Source: Alloalcanivorax marinus
GTDB taxonomy: Bacteria; Pseudomonadota; Gammaproteobacteria; Pseudomonadales; Alcanivoracaceae
Assembly (NCBI RefSeq): GCF_016906305.1
Contig: NZ_JADDOL010000003.1
Location: 1 to 64,000 of the forward strand
Length of the DNA stretch: 64,000 nt
Direction: 5' to 3'
The notes beneath the pieces are model-generated. The model saw only the letters and a list, made by a program, of their open reading frames with translations. It did not search any database and was not told the origin of the DNA. Both the position numbers and the translations under genes were made by a program. This document shows positions 8,546 to 17,341 of this stretch, one piece after another. How positions within the stretch are numbered: position 1 is the first letter of the stretch; each line of letters starts with the position of its first letter.

Positions 8546-9412
8546 TCAGTCCAGGCCGCAAAGGTGACGTTTGAACCTTATATAGTGGTTCGCCAGGATT
8601 TTCCAAGTGGCGCCGGGCCGGCCGTCGCCCACCGGGCGTCCGTCCAGGGTGGTCACCGGCAGTACGTCCTTGGTGGAGCTGGACAGCCAGATTTCGTCGG
8701 CGTCGGCCAGTTCCGCCGCCGTCAGCGGGCACTCCACCACCGGCAGGCCGTGTTCGCGGCACAGTTCGATCACCAGGTCGCGGGTGATGCCGCCGAGCAG
8801 GTGGTGGCTGAGCGGCGGGGTGCGGATCTCGCCGTCGCGCACCAGAAACAGGTTGCTGGCGGCGCCCTCGGTGAGCTGCCCGTCGCGGATCAGGATCGCC
8901 TCGGCGGCGCCGGCGTCCACCGCCCGCTGGCGCAGCAGCAAGTTGGCCAGCAACGACACGGATTTGATGTCGCAGCGGTCCCAGCGGATGTCGTCCAGGG
9001 TCACCGCCGCCACGCCAGCGGTGCGCGCCGGCTGGTCCGCCGCCGGCACCGGCAGCGGGCTGGTGTTCATGAACACGGTGGGCGGCACCGGCGGGTCCGG
9101 GAAGGCGTGGTCCCGGCGCGTCGCCACGCCACGGGTGATCTGCAGGTACAGGGACAGATGGCCACCGCCGTTGCGGGCCACCAGCTCCTCGCACAGACGG
9201 CGCCATCCGGCGCCGTCCAGGGGATCGTCCAGGCGTACCTCGCGCAGCGAGCGCGCCAGCCGTCGCAGGTGCTCGTCCAGCCGGAACGGCACCCCGTTGT
9301 AGACCGGGATCACCTCATAGACGCCGTCGGCGAACAGAAAGCCGCGATCCATGGGCGAGATCCAGGCCTGGTCGGCGTCCATGAACTCGCCGTTGAGGTA
9401 GACCGTGTCCAT
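8546..9412 (-). CDS. dat: D-amino acid aminotransferase-like class IV PLP enzyme
   Basis: The 288-residue protein belongs to fold-type IV PLP aminotransferases (D-alanine transaminase / branched-chain aminotransferase / ADC lyase). Key segments are MDRGFLFADGVYEVIPVYNG near residue 22, the PLP-binding lysine in RCDIKSVSLL, EAILIRDGQLTEGAASNLF, and the phosphate-binding TRDLVIEL region. The RCDIKS context favours D-amino acid transaminase, which interconverts D-alanine and D-glutamate for peptidoglycan. Placement directly after dacC supports a murein role, although substrate preference within this family cannot be read reliably from sequence. Confidence 0.85.
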   Translation of the reverse strand: MDTVYLNGEFMDADQAWISPMDRGFLFADGVYEVIPVYNGVPFRLDEHLRRLARSLREVRLDDPLDGAGWRRLCEELVARNGGGHLSLYLQITRGVATRRDHAFPDPPVPPTVFMNTSPLPVPAADQPARTAGVAAVTLDDIRWDRCDIKSVSLLANLLLRQRAVDAGAAEAILIRDGQLTEGAASNLFLVRDGEIRTPPLSHHLLGGITRDLVIELCREHGLPVVECPLTAAELADADEIWLSSSTKDVLPVTTLDGRPVGDGRPGATWKILANHYIRFKRHLCGLD

Positions 9413-9455
9413 GCGTTGACCTCGCTTGCCGTTTACCCCGATTGCGCCGGGTCGG

Positions 9456-10631
9456 TTAGCTGAACAGGCCCTTGAAGAACAGCACGATGTGGTCCCAGAT
9501 GCGCGAGAAGAAGCCGGCCTGCTCCACCGCCTCCAGGGCCACCAGCGGGCGCTCCACCAGCTGCTCGTCGCCGAGCCGCACGGTCAGGGTACCGTATTGC
9601 TGGCCCTTCTGGATCGGCGCGCGCAGTTCCGGCTGGATGGTCATCTCCGCCTTGAGCTGGTCGCGGCTGCCCTTGGGAATGGTCAGCACCAGTGCCTCGT
9701 CCAGGCCCAGGCGCACCTGGTCGGCCTCGCCCAGCCACACTTCCGGGGTGTCCAGCACGTCCTCGGCGCCATAGCCTTCGTAGGTTTCGTAGAAGCGGAA
9801 GCCGTAGCTCAGCAGCTTCTGGGATTCACGGGCCCGGGCGGCCTCGGAATCGGTGCCCATTACCACCGCGATCAGGCGCATGCCGTCCTGCTTGGCGGAG
9901 GACACCAGGCAATAGCCCGCTTCCTCGGTGTGGCCGGTTTTCAGGCCGTCCACGGACTCGTCCCGCCACAGCAGCAGGTTGCGGTTGGGCTGGGTGATGC
10001 CGTTGTAGGTGAATTCCTTCTCGGCGTAGATATCGTAGTGTTCCGGGTAGTCGCGGATGATGGCGCGGGCCAGCCAGGCCAGGTCGTGGGCGGTGGTGTA
10101 GTGGTTCTCCGCCGGCCAGCCGGTGGCGTTGACGAAGTGGGTGTTGTTCATGCCCAACTGGCGGGCCTGATTGTTCATCAGGTCGGCGAAGGCGTCCTCG
10201 GAGCCGGCCACGTATTCGGCCAGAGCCACGCTGGCGTCGTTGCCGGATTGCACGATCACGCCCTTGAGCAGATCGATCAGCGGCACCCGCGTGCCTTCCT
10301 TGACGAACATCCGCGAACCGCCCATGCGCCAGGCCTTGACGCTGATCGGCACCATGTCCTGCTCCTTGATGTTGCCGCTCTGGATCTCCTTCTCCACCAG
10401 ATAGGCGGTCATCATCTTGGTCAGGCTGGCCGGCGGCAGCTCCTTGTTGGCGTCGTGCTCGACCAGAATCTGCCCGCTCCTGGCGTCCAGCAGCAGATAG
10501 CTGCGCGCCTCCACCTGGGGCGGCCGGGGGATCATGGTCTCCGCCCGCGCCAGCAGCGGCGCGGTGGTCAGCAGGCAGCACAGGAACAGCCAGAACGCGG
10601 AGTAACGGGGGGAACGGGTTTGCATCATCAT
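9456..10631 (-). CDS. dacC: D-alanyl-D-alanine carboxypeptidase (PBP5/6 type)
   Basis: This is a low-molecular-weight PBP that removes the terminal D-Ala from murein pentapeptides at the periplasmic face. The 391-residue protein has a signal peptide ending near ARAE, then SxxK (SLTK), SGN (QSGNDASVAL) and KTG (LKTGHTEEAG). A PBP5 C-terminal beta domain follows, and an amphipathic C-terminal anchor (FFSRIWDHIVLFFKGLFS). Three consecutive Met codons open the frame; AAAGG five bases upstream favours the first. Located between rlpA and dat in the elongasome operon. dacA and dacC are interchangeable names here. Confidence 0.95.
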   Translation of the reverse strand: MMMQTRSPRYSAFWLFLCCLLTTAPLLARAETMIPRPPQVEARSYLLLDARSGQILVEHDANKELPPASLTKMMTAYLVEKEIQSGNIKEQDMVPISVKAWRMGGSRMFVKEGTRVPLIDLLKGVIVQSGNDASVALAEYVAGSEDAFADLMNNQARQLGMNNTHFVNATGWPAENHYTTAHDLAWLARAIIRDYPEHYDIYAEKEFTYNGITQPNRNLLLWRDESVDGLKTGHTEEAGYCLVSSAKQDGMRLIAVVMGTDSEAARARESQKLLSYGFRFYETYEGYGAEDVLDTPEVWLGEADQVRLGLDEALVLTIPKGSRDQLKAEMTIQPELRAPIQKGQQYGTLTVRLGDEQLVERPLVALEAVEQAGFFSRIWDHIVLFFKGLFS

Positions 10632-10665
10632 CGGGGCCTTTGGGTGTTTTTCGCTTCCGGGCGGA

Positions 10666-11601
10666 TCAGGGGTTCACGGAGATGGGCGCGGCGAAGCCGG
10701 CCTGGGTCACGGTGTGGCGGGCGCGGTCGCGGTCCTCGTTGCTGGCGAACGGGCCCAGCCACACTTTGTAGAGATGGCCCGACGCGGGCTGGCGTACCGA
10801 TACCGGCAGGCGCAGCTGCTCGCGCAGGCGTTTTTCCAGGGCGCGGGCACCGTCCAGGGCCTGGAAGGCGCCGGCCTGCAGATACAGATCGCCGTCGCCG
10901 GCGGTGGGGGCCGCCGCGCTGGCGGTGGCCGGCGGCGGGCTGTCCACGGCGGCGCGCACCGCGGTGGGCACCCGGCCGTCGCTTTTGTTGGGGGTCGGGT
11001 CGTTGTTGGCGGTCAGCGCCTCCACCCGCACCCGGCCGGTGCCGTGCTGTTCGATGCCCAGGCGCACGGCGGCGGCCCAGGACAGATCGATGATGCGGTC
11101 GGAGTGGAAGGGGCCGCGATCATTGACCCGCACCACCAGGCTTTTGCCGTTGTCCAGGTTGGTGACCCGGGCGTAGGTGGGCAGCGGCAGGGTGCGGTGG
11201 GCGGCGGTGAAGCGGTACATGTCGAAGGCTTCGCCGCTGGAGGTCCGGTAGCCGTGGAATTTGCGGCCATACCAGGACGCCAGGCCCTCCTCGTGGTAAC
11301 CCTCGGCGGTGGGCAGCACCTGGTAGGTCTGGCCCCACACCGTGTAGGTGTCCGGATTGCCGTAGGCGCTGCGCGGCTCCACCTTGGGCACCGGTTCCGG
11401 CTGGCTGCTGACGTCCCGGCGGTCGTCCGGGCCGGCGTCCACGCTGTGCTTGTAGCGGTCGGAACCCGGCGCCCCGGCCGCCGACCGGTCCGGTTTGGCG
11501 GCCGGGGGCGGCGTGCCCCTGCCGGTGTCCGGGCCCGGCCCGGGGGCGGTGGCGCAGGCGCCCAGCGCCAGGGAAACGGCCAGAATCAGTAACGGTCGCA
11601 T
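10666..11601 (-). CDS. rlpA: RlpA septal-ring lytic transglycosylase (lipoprotein)
   Basis: The 311-residue outer-membrane lipoprotein cleaves denuded glycan strands during daughter-cell separation. A lipobox (LALGAC) puts the lipidated cysteine near residue 17. The double-psi beta-barrel domain covers about residues 100-195 (EEGLASWYGRKFHG, VRVNDRGPF, DLSWAAA) and contains the catalytic Glu/Asp residues of the family. A C-terminal SPOR domain (about 235-311) binds denuded septal peptidoglycan. The ATG at 11601 shares one base with the mltB stop (TGATG), implying translational coupling; a GTG three bases earlier is also possible. Confidence 0.95.
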   Translation of the reverse strand: MRPLLILAVSLALGACATAPGPGPDTGRGTPPPAAKPDRSAAGAPGSDRYKHSVDAGPDDRRDVSSQPEPVPKVEPRSAYGNPDTYTVWGQTYQVLPTAEGYHEEGLASWYGRKFHGYRTSSGEAFDMYRFTAAHRTLPLPTYARVTNLDNGKSLVVRVNDRGPFHSDRIIDLSWAAAVRLGIEQHGTGRVRVEALTANNDPTPNKSDGRVPTAVRAAVDSPPPATASAAAPTAGDGDLYLQAGAFQALDGARALEKRLREQLRLPVSVRQPASGHLYKVWLGPFASNEDRDRARHTVTQAGFAAPISVNP

Positions 11602-12650
11602 CACGGCCGGGCATCCTTCAGGGCGTCGGCGATGCGGTGGGAAAGCTGCAACACGGCCATGGCATAAAGCTCGCTGTGGTTGTAGCGGGTGATCACATAG
11701 AAATTGTCGGTGGCCAGCCAGAATTCATGGCCATCCTCGCCGGTCAGGTCGAGCACCGCCACCGGCTGGGTGCCGGGCAGACCCTGTTCCGACGTATCGA
11801 AGCAGTACTGGCTGCTCAGCCTATCATCGCCGCAGGACAGTGCCACTACGCCGTTTTTCCGGGCCTGGTCCAGGGTAAAGGACGGTTTGTAGCCCGCCTC
11901 GGCCATTTTCACGTAGCCGTCGCCGTCCACCCGGGCGCGGGCGGCCACCGGCAGGCCGGGCTGCCAGCGGTGCTGTTTGAAGTAGTTGGCGACGCTGCCG
12001 ATGGCGTCCACCGGGCTGTTGACCAGATCGATCACGCCGTCGCCGTCGAAGTCCACCGCATAGGCTTCATAGCTGGTGGGAATGAACTGGGGGAAGCCCA
12101 TGGCCCCGGCGTAGGAGCCGGTGATGGTGCCGGCGTCGATATGCGCGTCGCGCTCCATTTTGAACAGGGCGACCAGCTGCTTGCGGAAAAAGGCGCCCCG
12201 GGGCGGGTAGTCGAAGCCCAGGGTGGTCAGGGCGTCGAGCACCCGGTAGCTGCCCTTGTGGCGGCCGTAGCGGGTTTCCACGCCGATGATGGCGAGGATG
12301 ATTTCCCGGGGGATCCGGTACTCACGCTCGGCCCGGTCCAGGGCCTCCGCGTGCTCCTCGGCGAACGCCACGCCCTGGCGGACCCGGTCTTCCTGCAGGA
12401 AGATGCGGCTGTACTCGGCCCAGGTCAGGGTCCGTTCCGCCGGCCGGGCGATGGCCTCGAGGATGCTGTCCTTGCGCTTGGCGTCGGCCAGCAGCTGGCG
12501 GACCCGGTCCTCGTCGAGGCCGTTTTCGCGCACCGCTTTCAGCACCTCCGTGGCCTCCGGGTGCTCGGCGTAATTGGCGGTTTCGGCCCAGGCCGGGGCG
12601 GGACCGGCCAGGGCGGCACAGACGGCGAACAGCAGCCCGGTTTTTTTCAC
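11601..12650 (-). CDS. mltB: Lytic murein transglycosylase B
   Basis: The 349-residue periplasmic enzyme cleaves the MurNAc-GlcNAc bond, leaving 1,6-anhydroMurNAc. It has a cleavable signal peptide (MKKTGLLFAVCAALAGPAPAWA). The catalytic glutamate lies in ILAIIGVETRYGRHKG, and the family segment GAMGFPQFIPTSYEAYAVDFDGDG follows. The C-terminal DNFYVITRYNHSELYAMAV also fits. No lipobox is visible, so it may be soluble rather than a lipoprotein, as with SltB1-like proteins of pseudomonads. It lies between rodA and rlpA and ends in a one-base overlap with rlpA. Confidence 0.95.
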   Translation of the reverse strand: MKKTGLLFAVCAALAGPAPAWAETANYAEHPEATEVLKAVRENGLDEDRVRQLLADAKRKDSILEAIARPAERTLTWAEYSRIFLQEDRVRQGVAFAEEHAEALDRAEREYRIPREIILAIIGVETRYGRHKGSYRVLDALTTLGFDYPPRGAFFRKQLVALFKMERDAHIDAGTITGSYAGAMGFPQFIPTSYEAYAVDFDGDGVIDLVNSPVDAIGSVANYFKQHRWQPGLPVAARARVDGDGYVKMAEAGYKPSFTLDQARKNGVVALSCGDDRLSSQYCFDTSEQGLPGTQPVAVLDLTGEDGHEFWLATDNFYVITRYNHSELYAMAVLQLSHRIADALKDARP

Positions 12651-12673
12651 GTGGTTCTCCTCGGAAGTCCTTG

Positions 12674-13819
12674 TCAGTAACTCATCAGTCGGCGATGGGT
12701 ATGCATGGACATGAGCATGCCGAAACTCGCCATCAGGGTAACGATGGACGTGCCGCCATAGCTGACCAGCGGCAAGGGTACCCCCACCACCGGTAAGAGT
12801 CCGGACACCATCCCGACGTTCACAAAAATATAAATAAAAAAGGTCATGGTCAGCGCCGCCGCCAGCAGCCTGGAGAAGGTCTCCTGGGCCTGCCAGCTGA
12901 TAAAGAAGCCGCGCCCGACGATCACCAGGTAGACGATCATCAACAGCACGAAGCCGGCCAGCCCGAACTCCTCGCCCAGCACCGCCAGGATGAAGTCGGT
13001 GGACGACTCCGGCAGAAAATCCAGATGGGACTGGGTGCCGTCCAGCCAGCCCTTGCCGGTGACGCCGCCGGAGCCGATGGCGGTCTTCGACTGGATGATG
13101 TTCCAGCCCGCGCCACGCGGGTCCGCCTCCGGATTGAGGAAGGTGTCCACCCGGCTGCGCTGGTAATCGTGCAGCACGAAGAAATACATCAGCGGCGCCG
13201 CCACCAGCAACACCACCACCGCCAGCCCGATCAGCCGCCAGGACAGGCCGGCCACGAACAACACCACCAGACCGGCGGCGGCGATCAGGATCGAGGTGCC
13301 CAGGTCCGGCTGGATGGCGATCAGCACCACCGGCAGGAAGATCAGCGCCAGGGCGATCACCACGTCCAGCAGGCGCGGCGGCAGATTCCGCTCGCTGAAG
13401 AACCAGGCGACCATGGCCGGCACCGCCAGTTTCATGATCTCCGCCGGCTGGAAGCGGCCGATGCCGGGGATGTGCAGCCAGCGGGCGGCGCCCTTGGCCT
13501 CGAAGCCGATGGCCACCACCAGGATCAGCATCACCACGCCGATGGCATAGACCACCGGTGCCCAGAACCGGATGCTGCGCGGCGGGATCTGCGCCACCAC
13601 CACCATCAGGGCGGCGCCGGCGGCGATGCGCATAGCCTGGCGGGCCACCAGATCCAGGCTGCCGCCGCCGGCGCTGTACAGCACCGTCAGGCCGCCCAGG
13701 GTCAGCAGCATCAGCGCCGCCAGCAGCGGCGCGTCCAGATGCAGACGGGCGCTCAGGCCGTTGCCCAGGGTCACGCCGCCCTGGCCGGGCATCTGTCGCA
13801 GGTATTCCCGTACGCTCAT
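12674..13819 (-). CDS. rodA: Rod-shape SEDS peptidoglycan glycosyltransferase RodA
   Basis: RodA polymerises glycan strands for cell elongation with PBP2. The 381-residue protein has about ten hydrophobic membrane segments. SEDS signatures are visible: WLHIPGIGRFQPAEIMKLA, QPDLGTS, GSGGVTGKGWLDGTQSHLDFLPESSTDFILAVLGEE with the conserved catalytic-loop Asp, and PLPLVSYGGTS near the C-terminus. Its start overlaps the mrdA stop by four bases (ATGA), indicating coupled expression of the RodA-PBP2 pair. Confidence 0.97.
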   Translation of the reverse strand: MSVREYLRQMPGQGGVTLGNGLSARLHLDAPLLAALMLLTLGGLTVLYSAGGGSLDLVARQAMRIAAGAALMVVVAQIPPRSIRFWAPVVYAIGVVMLILVVAIGFEAKGAARWLHIPGIGRFQPAEIMKLAVPAMVAWFFSERNLPPRLLDVVIALALIFLPVVLIAIQPDLGTSILIAAAGLVVLFVAGLSWRLIGLAVVVLLVAAPLMYFFVLHDYQRSRVDTFLNPEADPRGAGWNIIQSKTAIGSGGVTGKGWLDGTQSHLDFLPESSTDFILAVLGEEFGLAGFVLLMIVYLVIVGRGFFISWQAQETFSRLLAAALTMTFFIYIFVNVGMVSGLLPVVGVPLPLVSYGGTSIVTLMASFGMLMSMHTHRRLMSY

Positions 13820-15705
13820 GGCGCGCTCCCTTCAGCGGTGGGCGCCCGGGTCAGGGGCGCGGGCACGTCCAGTTCGCCCTGTTCGTTCAGCAGCCAGGCG
13901 TCCATCACCTGGCGCGCCACCGGGCCGGCGGTGGAGCCGCCGTGGCGGCCGTTTTCCACCAGCACCGCCACGGCGATGGCCGGGTGGTCCACCGGCGCGA
14001 AGCTGATCAGCAGGGCATGGTCGAGCAGCCGTTCGGCCAGCTCTTCCTCGTTGTAGGTTTCTTCCTGGCCCACCGAGAACACCTGGGAGGTGCCGCTCTT
14101 GGCCCCCATCCGATAGGGGGCGTCCTTGGCCATCACCCGGGCGGTGCCGTGACTGCCGTGCACCACTTCCTCCATGGCGTGTTCCATGCGCAGCCAGTCC
14201 CGGTCGTCGTTGAGCTGGATGTCCGGCCGGGGCGGCGGGCGCAGTTCGTCGGCGGCCAGGGTGGGCGTCACCTGTTTGCCCTGGTGGGCGAGGATGGCGG
14301 TGGCGGTGGCCAGCTGCAACGGCGTGGCCAGCACGAAGCCCTGGCCGATGCTGGCGTTGATGGTGTCGCCATGGAACCAGGGCGTGCCCCGGGCGGCGCG
14401 CTTCCATTCCTTGGAGGGCAGCAGGCCGGCGGATTCATTGAGCAGGTCGATGCCGGTGGGCTGGCCCAGGGAGAAGTCGGACAGGAAATCGTGCATGCGG
14501 GCGATGCCCAGCTTGAAGCCCAGATCGTAGAAATAGGTGTCGCAGGACTCCACCACCGCCTTGGTCATGTCCACCCAGCCGTGCCCCCAGCGCTTCCAGT
14601 CCCGGTAGCGGTGCGGGTTGTCCTCCAGCTGGTAGTAGCCCGGATCGAAAATGGTGCGCTGCCAGTCGGTGACGCCGGCGTCCAGGCCGGCCAGGCCGAT
14701 AAAGGGCTTCACCGTGGAGCCCGGTGGGTAGCGGCCCTGCAGGGCGCGGTTGAACAGCGGGTTGTCGTGGTCTTCCCGGTAGCGCGCGTAGTCCTGGTGG
14801 GAGATGCCGTTGACGAACAGGTTGGGCTCGAAGCCCGGCCGGCTGACGAACGCCAGCACGCTGCCGTCCCGGGGGTCGATGGCGACCACCGCGCCGCGCC
14901 GGTCGCCAAGGGCGTCGTAGGCGGCCCGCTGTACCTTCATGTCCAGGGTCAGGCGCAGGTTGGCGCCGGGCCGCGGCGGCTGTTCCTCCAGCACGCGCAA
15001 AATCCGGCCCCGGGCGTTGGTCTCCACCTGGCGGTAACCCACCTTGCCGTGCAGGCGCTGCTCGTAATAGCGCTCGATGCCGGTGCGCCCGTAGTAATGG
15101 GTGCCGGCGTAGTTGGACTGCTCGGTGAGCGTCATGGCGTCCAGATCCTCGGCGTTGAGCCGGTTCACGTAGCCGAGCACATGGGAAAACAGCTTGCCGT
15201 GGGGGTAGTGGCGCACCAGGTTGGCGGCCACCCGCACCCCGGGCAGGCGATGCTGGTTGACGGTCAGGCGGGCGATTTCCTCTTCGCTGAGACGGCCGCG
15301 CAGGGGGATCGGGTCCCAGGGCCGGCGCGGGCTGGCCAGGCGCCGCCGGAAGCGTTCCAGATCGTCCGGCGCCAGGGTCACCAGTTCGCCGATGCGGGTC
15401 AGGGTGGCCTCCAGGTCGGGGACCTGTTCGATGATCAGCTCCACCGCGAAGTCCGGCCGGTTGGCGGCCAGAATCTCGCCGTTGCGGTCGGTGATCAGGC
15501 CGCGCGGCGGCGGCACCGCCTGGGTCTGCACCCGGTTCTCGTCGCTCAGGGTGGTGTAGCGGCTGTGCTGGGAGATCTGCAGCCAGGCCATGCGCCCCAC
15601 CAGCACCAGCGACAGGGCGACCACCAGAAAGGCGGCCACCAGCAGGCGGAAGCTGAAAATCCGCTGCTCGTGATGATGGTCCTTGAGGGTCAGTGGTCGG
15701 CGCAT
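13816..15705 (-). CDS. mrdA: Penicillin-binding protein 2 (MrdA), elongation transpeptidase
   Basis: This 629-residue, bitopic inner-membrane class B PBP cross-links peptidoglycan in the elongasome. An N-terminal transmembrane helix (about residues 17-40) precedes the pedestal domain. The transpeptidase motifs are SxxK in PPGSTVKPF, SxD in ESCDTYFYDLG and KSGT in GAKSGTSQVF. Length is normal. It is overlapped by rodA by four bases downstream, with rlmH 21 bases upstream. Called pbpA in pseudomonads. Confidence 0.97.
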   Translation of the reverse strand: MRRPLTLKDHHHEQRIFSFRLLVAAFLVVALSLVLVGRMAWLQISQHSRYTTLSDENRVQTQAVPPPRGLITDRNGEILAANRPDFAVELIIEQVPDLEATLTRIGELVTLAPDDLERFRRRLASPRRPWDPIPLRGRLSEEEIARLTVNQHRLPGVRVAANLVRHYPHGKLFSHVLGYVNRLNAEDLDAMTLTEQSNYAGTHYYGRTGIERYYEQRLHGKVGYRQVETNARGRILRVLEEQPPRPGANLRLTLDMKVQRAAYDALGDRRGAVVAIDPRDGSVLAFVSRPGFEPNLFVNGISHQDYARYREDHDNPLFNRALQGRYPPGSTVKPFIGLAGLDAGVTDWQRTIFDPGYYQLEDNPHRYRDWKRWGHGWVDMTKAVVESCDTYFYDLGFKLGIARMHDFLSDFSLGQPTGIDLLNESAGLLPSKEWKRAARGTPWFHGDTINASIGQGFVLATPLQLATATAILAHQGKQVTPTLAADELRPPPRPDIQLNDDRDWLRMEHAMEEVVHGSHGTARVMAKDAPYRMGAKSGTSQVFSVGQEETYNEEELAERLLDHALLISFAPVDHPAIAVAVLVENGRHGGSTAGPVARQVMDAWLLNEQGELDVPAPLTRAPTAEGSAP

Positions 15706-15726
15706 GGATGCCCGTGGTTCGAATCG

Positions 15727-16197
15727 TTAGCGGTGATAAGGATGGCCGGCCAGCAGCGTCCAGCCCCGATACAGCTGCTCGGCCAGCAGCACCCGCACCA
15801 GCGGGTGCGGCAGGGTCAGCGACGACAGGGACCAGCGTTCATGGGCGGCGGCGGACACCCGCGGGCAGAGCCCGTCCGGGCCGCCCACCAGAATCGCCAG
15901 ATCCTGACCCAGATCGCGCAGGGTCGCCAGTTTTTCGCTCAGCGCGGGCGTATCCAGCGCGCGGCCGGTGACCTCCAGGGCCACCCGGTGGGCGGTGGGG
16001 TGCTTTTCCAGCCGTTTTTCCAGCGCTTCGCCTTCCGCCCGCACCAGCGCGGCGGTGTCGCCCCTGGAACGTTTAGGCAACGGAATCTCCTCAAGTTCCA
16101 GACGCATGTCCGGCGGCATCCGTTTCTGGTATTCGCGGAAGCCGTCGTTGACCCAGGCGGGCATTTTGGTGCCGACGGCGAGAAGGTGAATGCGCAA
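15727..16197 (-). CDS. rlmH: 23S rRNA pseudouridine-1915 N3-methyltransferase (TTG start)
   Basis: RlmH methylates pseudouridine 1915 in helix 69 on assembled 70S ribosomes. The 156-residue length matches the family (E. coli 155). It is a SPOUT methyltransferase with the SAM-knot segment LAILVGGPDGL and the C-terminal LSSLTLPHPLVRVLLAEQLYRGW. The family N-terminus RIHLLAVGTKMPAWV is reached in frame only from a TTG at 16197, with GGGAG nine bases upstream. The longer open frame to 16419 runs through the rsfS gene on the same strand and is not expected to be translated. The rare start codon may keep expression low. Confidence 0.92.
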   Translation of the reverse strand: MRIHLLAVGTKMPAWVNDGFREYQKRMPPDMRLELEEIPLPKRSRGDTAALVRAEGEALEKRLEKHPTAHRVALEVTGRALDTPALSEKLATLRDLGQDLAILVGGPDGLCPRVSAAAHERWSLSSLTLPHPLVRVLLAEQLYRGWTLLAGHPYHR

Positions 16198-16289
16198 GGC
16201 TAGGCTCTCCCAGACACTGGCTCGGACACGGGTTCGCGACCCGGGAACAAGAACGCGGCGAAGCGCCGCACCGGCGGGGACCGCCGGTT

Positions 16290-16649
16290 TCAATGGTCGC
16301 GCTGGTCGCGGTCCGGGTGGTGGTCCGGGGTCTTCCAGAGCCGCTCCAGGTCGTAGAACTCGCGGGTGGCGGGCAGCATCAGATGCACGATCACGTCGCC
16401 CAGATCCACCAGGATCCACTCCGCGCCGCGCTCGCCTTCGGTGCCCAGGGGCGCGTAGCCGGCCTGCTTGGCCTTTTCCATCACGTTGTCGGCCAGCGCC
16501 TTGACGTGGCGGCTGGAGGTGCCGCTGGCGATCACCATGTCATCGGCCACGCTGGTCATGGCGCGCACGTCCAGGCTGGCTACGTTCTTGGCTTTCAGTT
16601 CTTCCAGGGCGTCGAGCACCAGATCCAGCAAAGGGGGTTGGGAACTCAT
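16290..16649 (-). CDS. rsfS: Ribosome silencing factor RsfS
   Basis: RsfS binds ribosomal protein uL14 and blocks subunit joining in poor conditions. The 119-residue protein shows the family patterns [39 protein letters not shown] and [16 protein letters not shown]-like [18 protein letters not shown], and [10 protein letters not shown] near the end. Its ATG overlaps the nadD stop by four bases. The C-terminal tail ([13 protein letters not shown]) is charged and longer than usual. A 92-base gap separates it from the rlmH start. Confidence 0.95.
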   Translation of the reverse strand: MSSQPPLLDLVLDALEELKAKNVASLDVRAMTSVADDMVIASGTSSRHVKALADNVMEKAKQAGYAPLGTEGERGAEWILVDLGDVIVHLMLPATREFYDLERLWKTPDHHPDRDQRDH

Positions 16650-17320
16650 GGGGCCTCGTTCGGTACGTGCACAGGGTTGTCGGCGGTGTCGCCGCGATGA
16701 GCGGACTGATTATACAGCCCATGGCGATGGATATGGGCGCGCACCGCCGGGGTCAGCAGCGGGCTGTCGCCGTGGGCGCGCAGGGTCTCGCGAATATCGG
16801 TGGCGGCCACGTCCAGCACCGGCCGGGCCAGCATCAGCCGGCGCCCGGCCGGGCGGGCGCGCAGCAGCCGGCCGCCGGCCCGAGGGAAGGCGCGCTGCAC
16901 CCGCAGCGGCGCCGGCGCCGCGCCGGGGCGCGGCACCACCGCCAGGTGGCAGAGGGCGGCGTATTCCCGCCAGCGGTGCCAGCGGTCCAGATGGGCGAAG
17001 CTGTCGGCGCCGACCACGAACACCAGCGGCCGCCGGCCGATCAGGCGGCGGAAATGCTTGAGGGTGTTCAGGGTAAAGGAGGGCGCGCCGCCCCGTTCGC
17101 GCAGCTCCCAGTCGTCGGCGACCAGCTGCGGATAGCCGGCGCAGGCCTGGCGCACCATGGCCAGGCGCTGGGCGCCGCTGGCCTGGGGCTGGGCCCGGTG
17201 CGGCGGCACCGCGTTGGGCAGCAGGTGCACCGGCGCGTCGCCCAGGGCCCGCGATACCGCCAGGGCGGCGCGCACATGAGCCCGGTGAATCGGGTCGAAG
17301 GTGCCGCCGAACAGAATCAA
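16646..17320 (-). CDS. nadD: Nicotinate-nucleotide adenylyltransferase
   Basis: NadD adenylates nicotinate mononucleotide to deamido-NAD in NAD synthesis. The 224-residue protein opens with the nucleotidyltransferase motif [12 protein letters not shown], and has [17 protein letters not shown] and the late ISSTxIR-like stretch [18 protein letters not shown]. The last is slightly atypical (ATDIR in place of STxIR). Position between proA and rsfS is conserved. It lies 21 bases after proA and overlaps rsfS by four bases. Confidence 0.95.
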   Translation of the reverse strand: MILFGGTFDPIHRAHVRAALAVSRALGDAPVHLLPNAVPPHRAQPQASGAQRLAMVRQACAGYPQLVADDWELRERGGAPSFTLNTLKHFRRLIGRRPLVFVVGADSFAHLDRWHRWREYAALCHLAVVPRPGAAPAPLRVQRAFPRAGGRLLRARPAGRRLMLARPVLDVAATDIRETLRAHGDSPLLTPAVRAHIHRHGLYNQSAHRGDTADNPVHVPNEAP

Positions 17321-17341
17321 GGGTTTCAGAACCGGCCCCTG

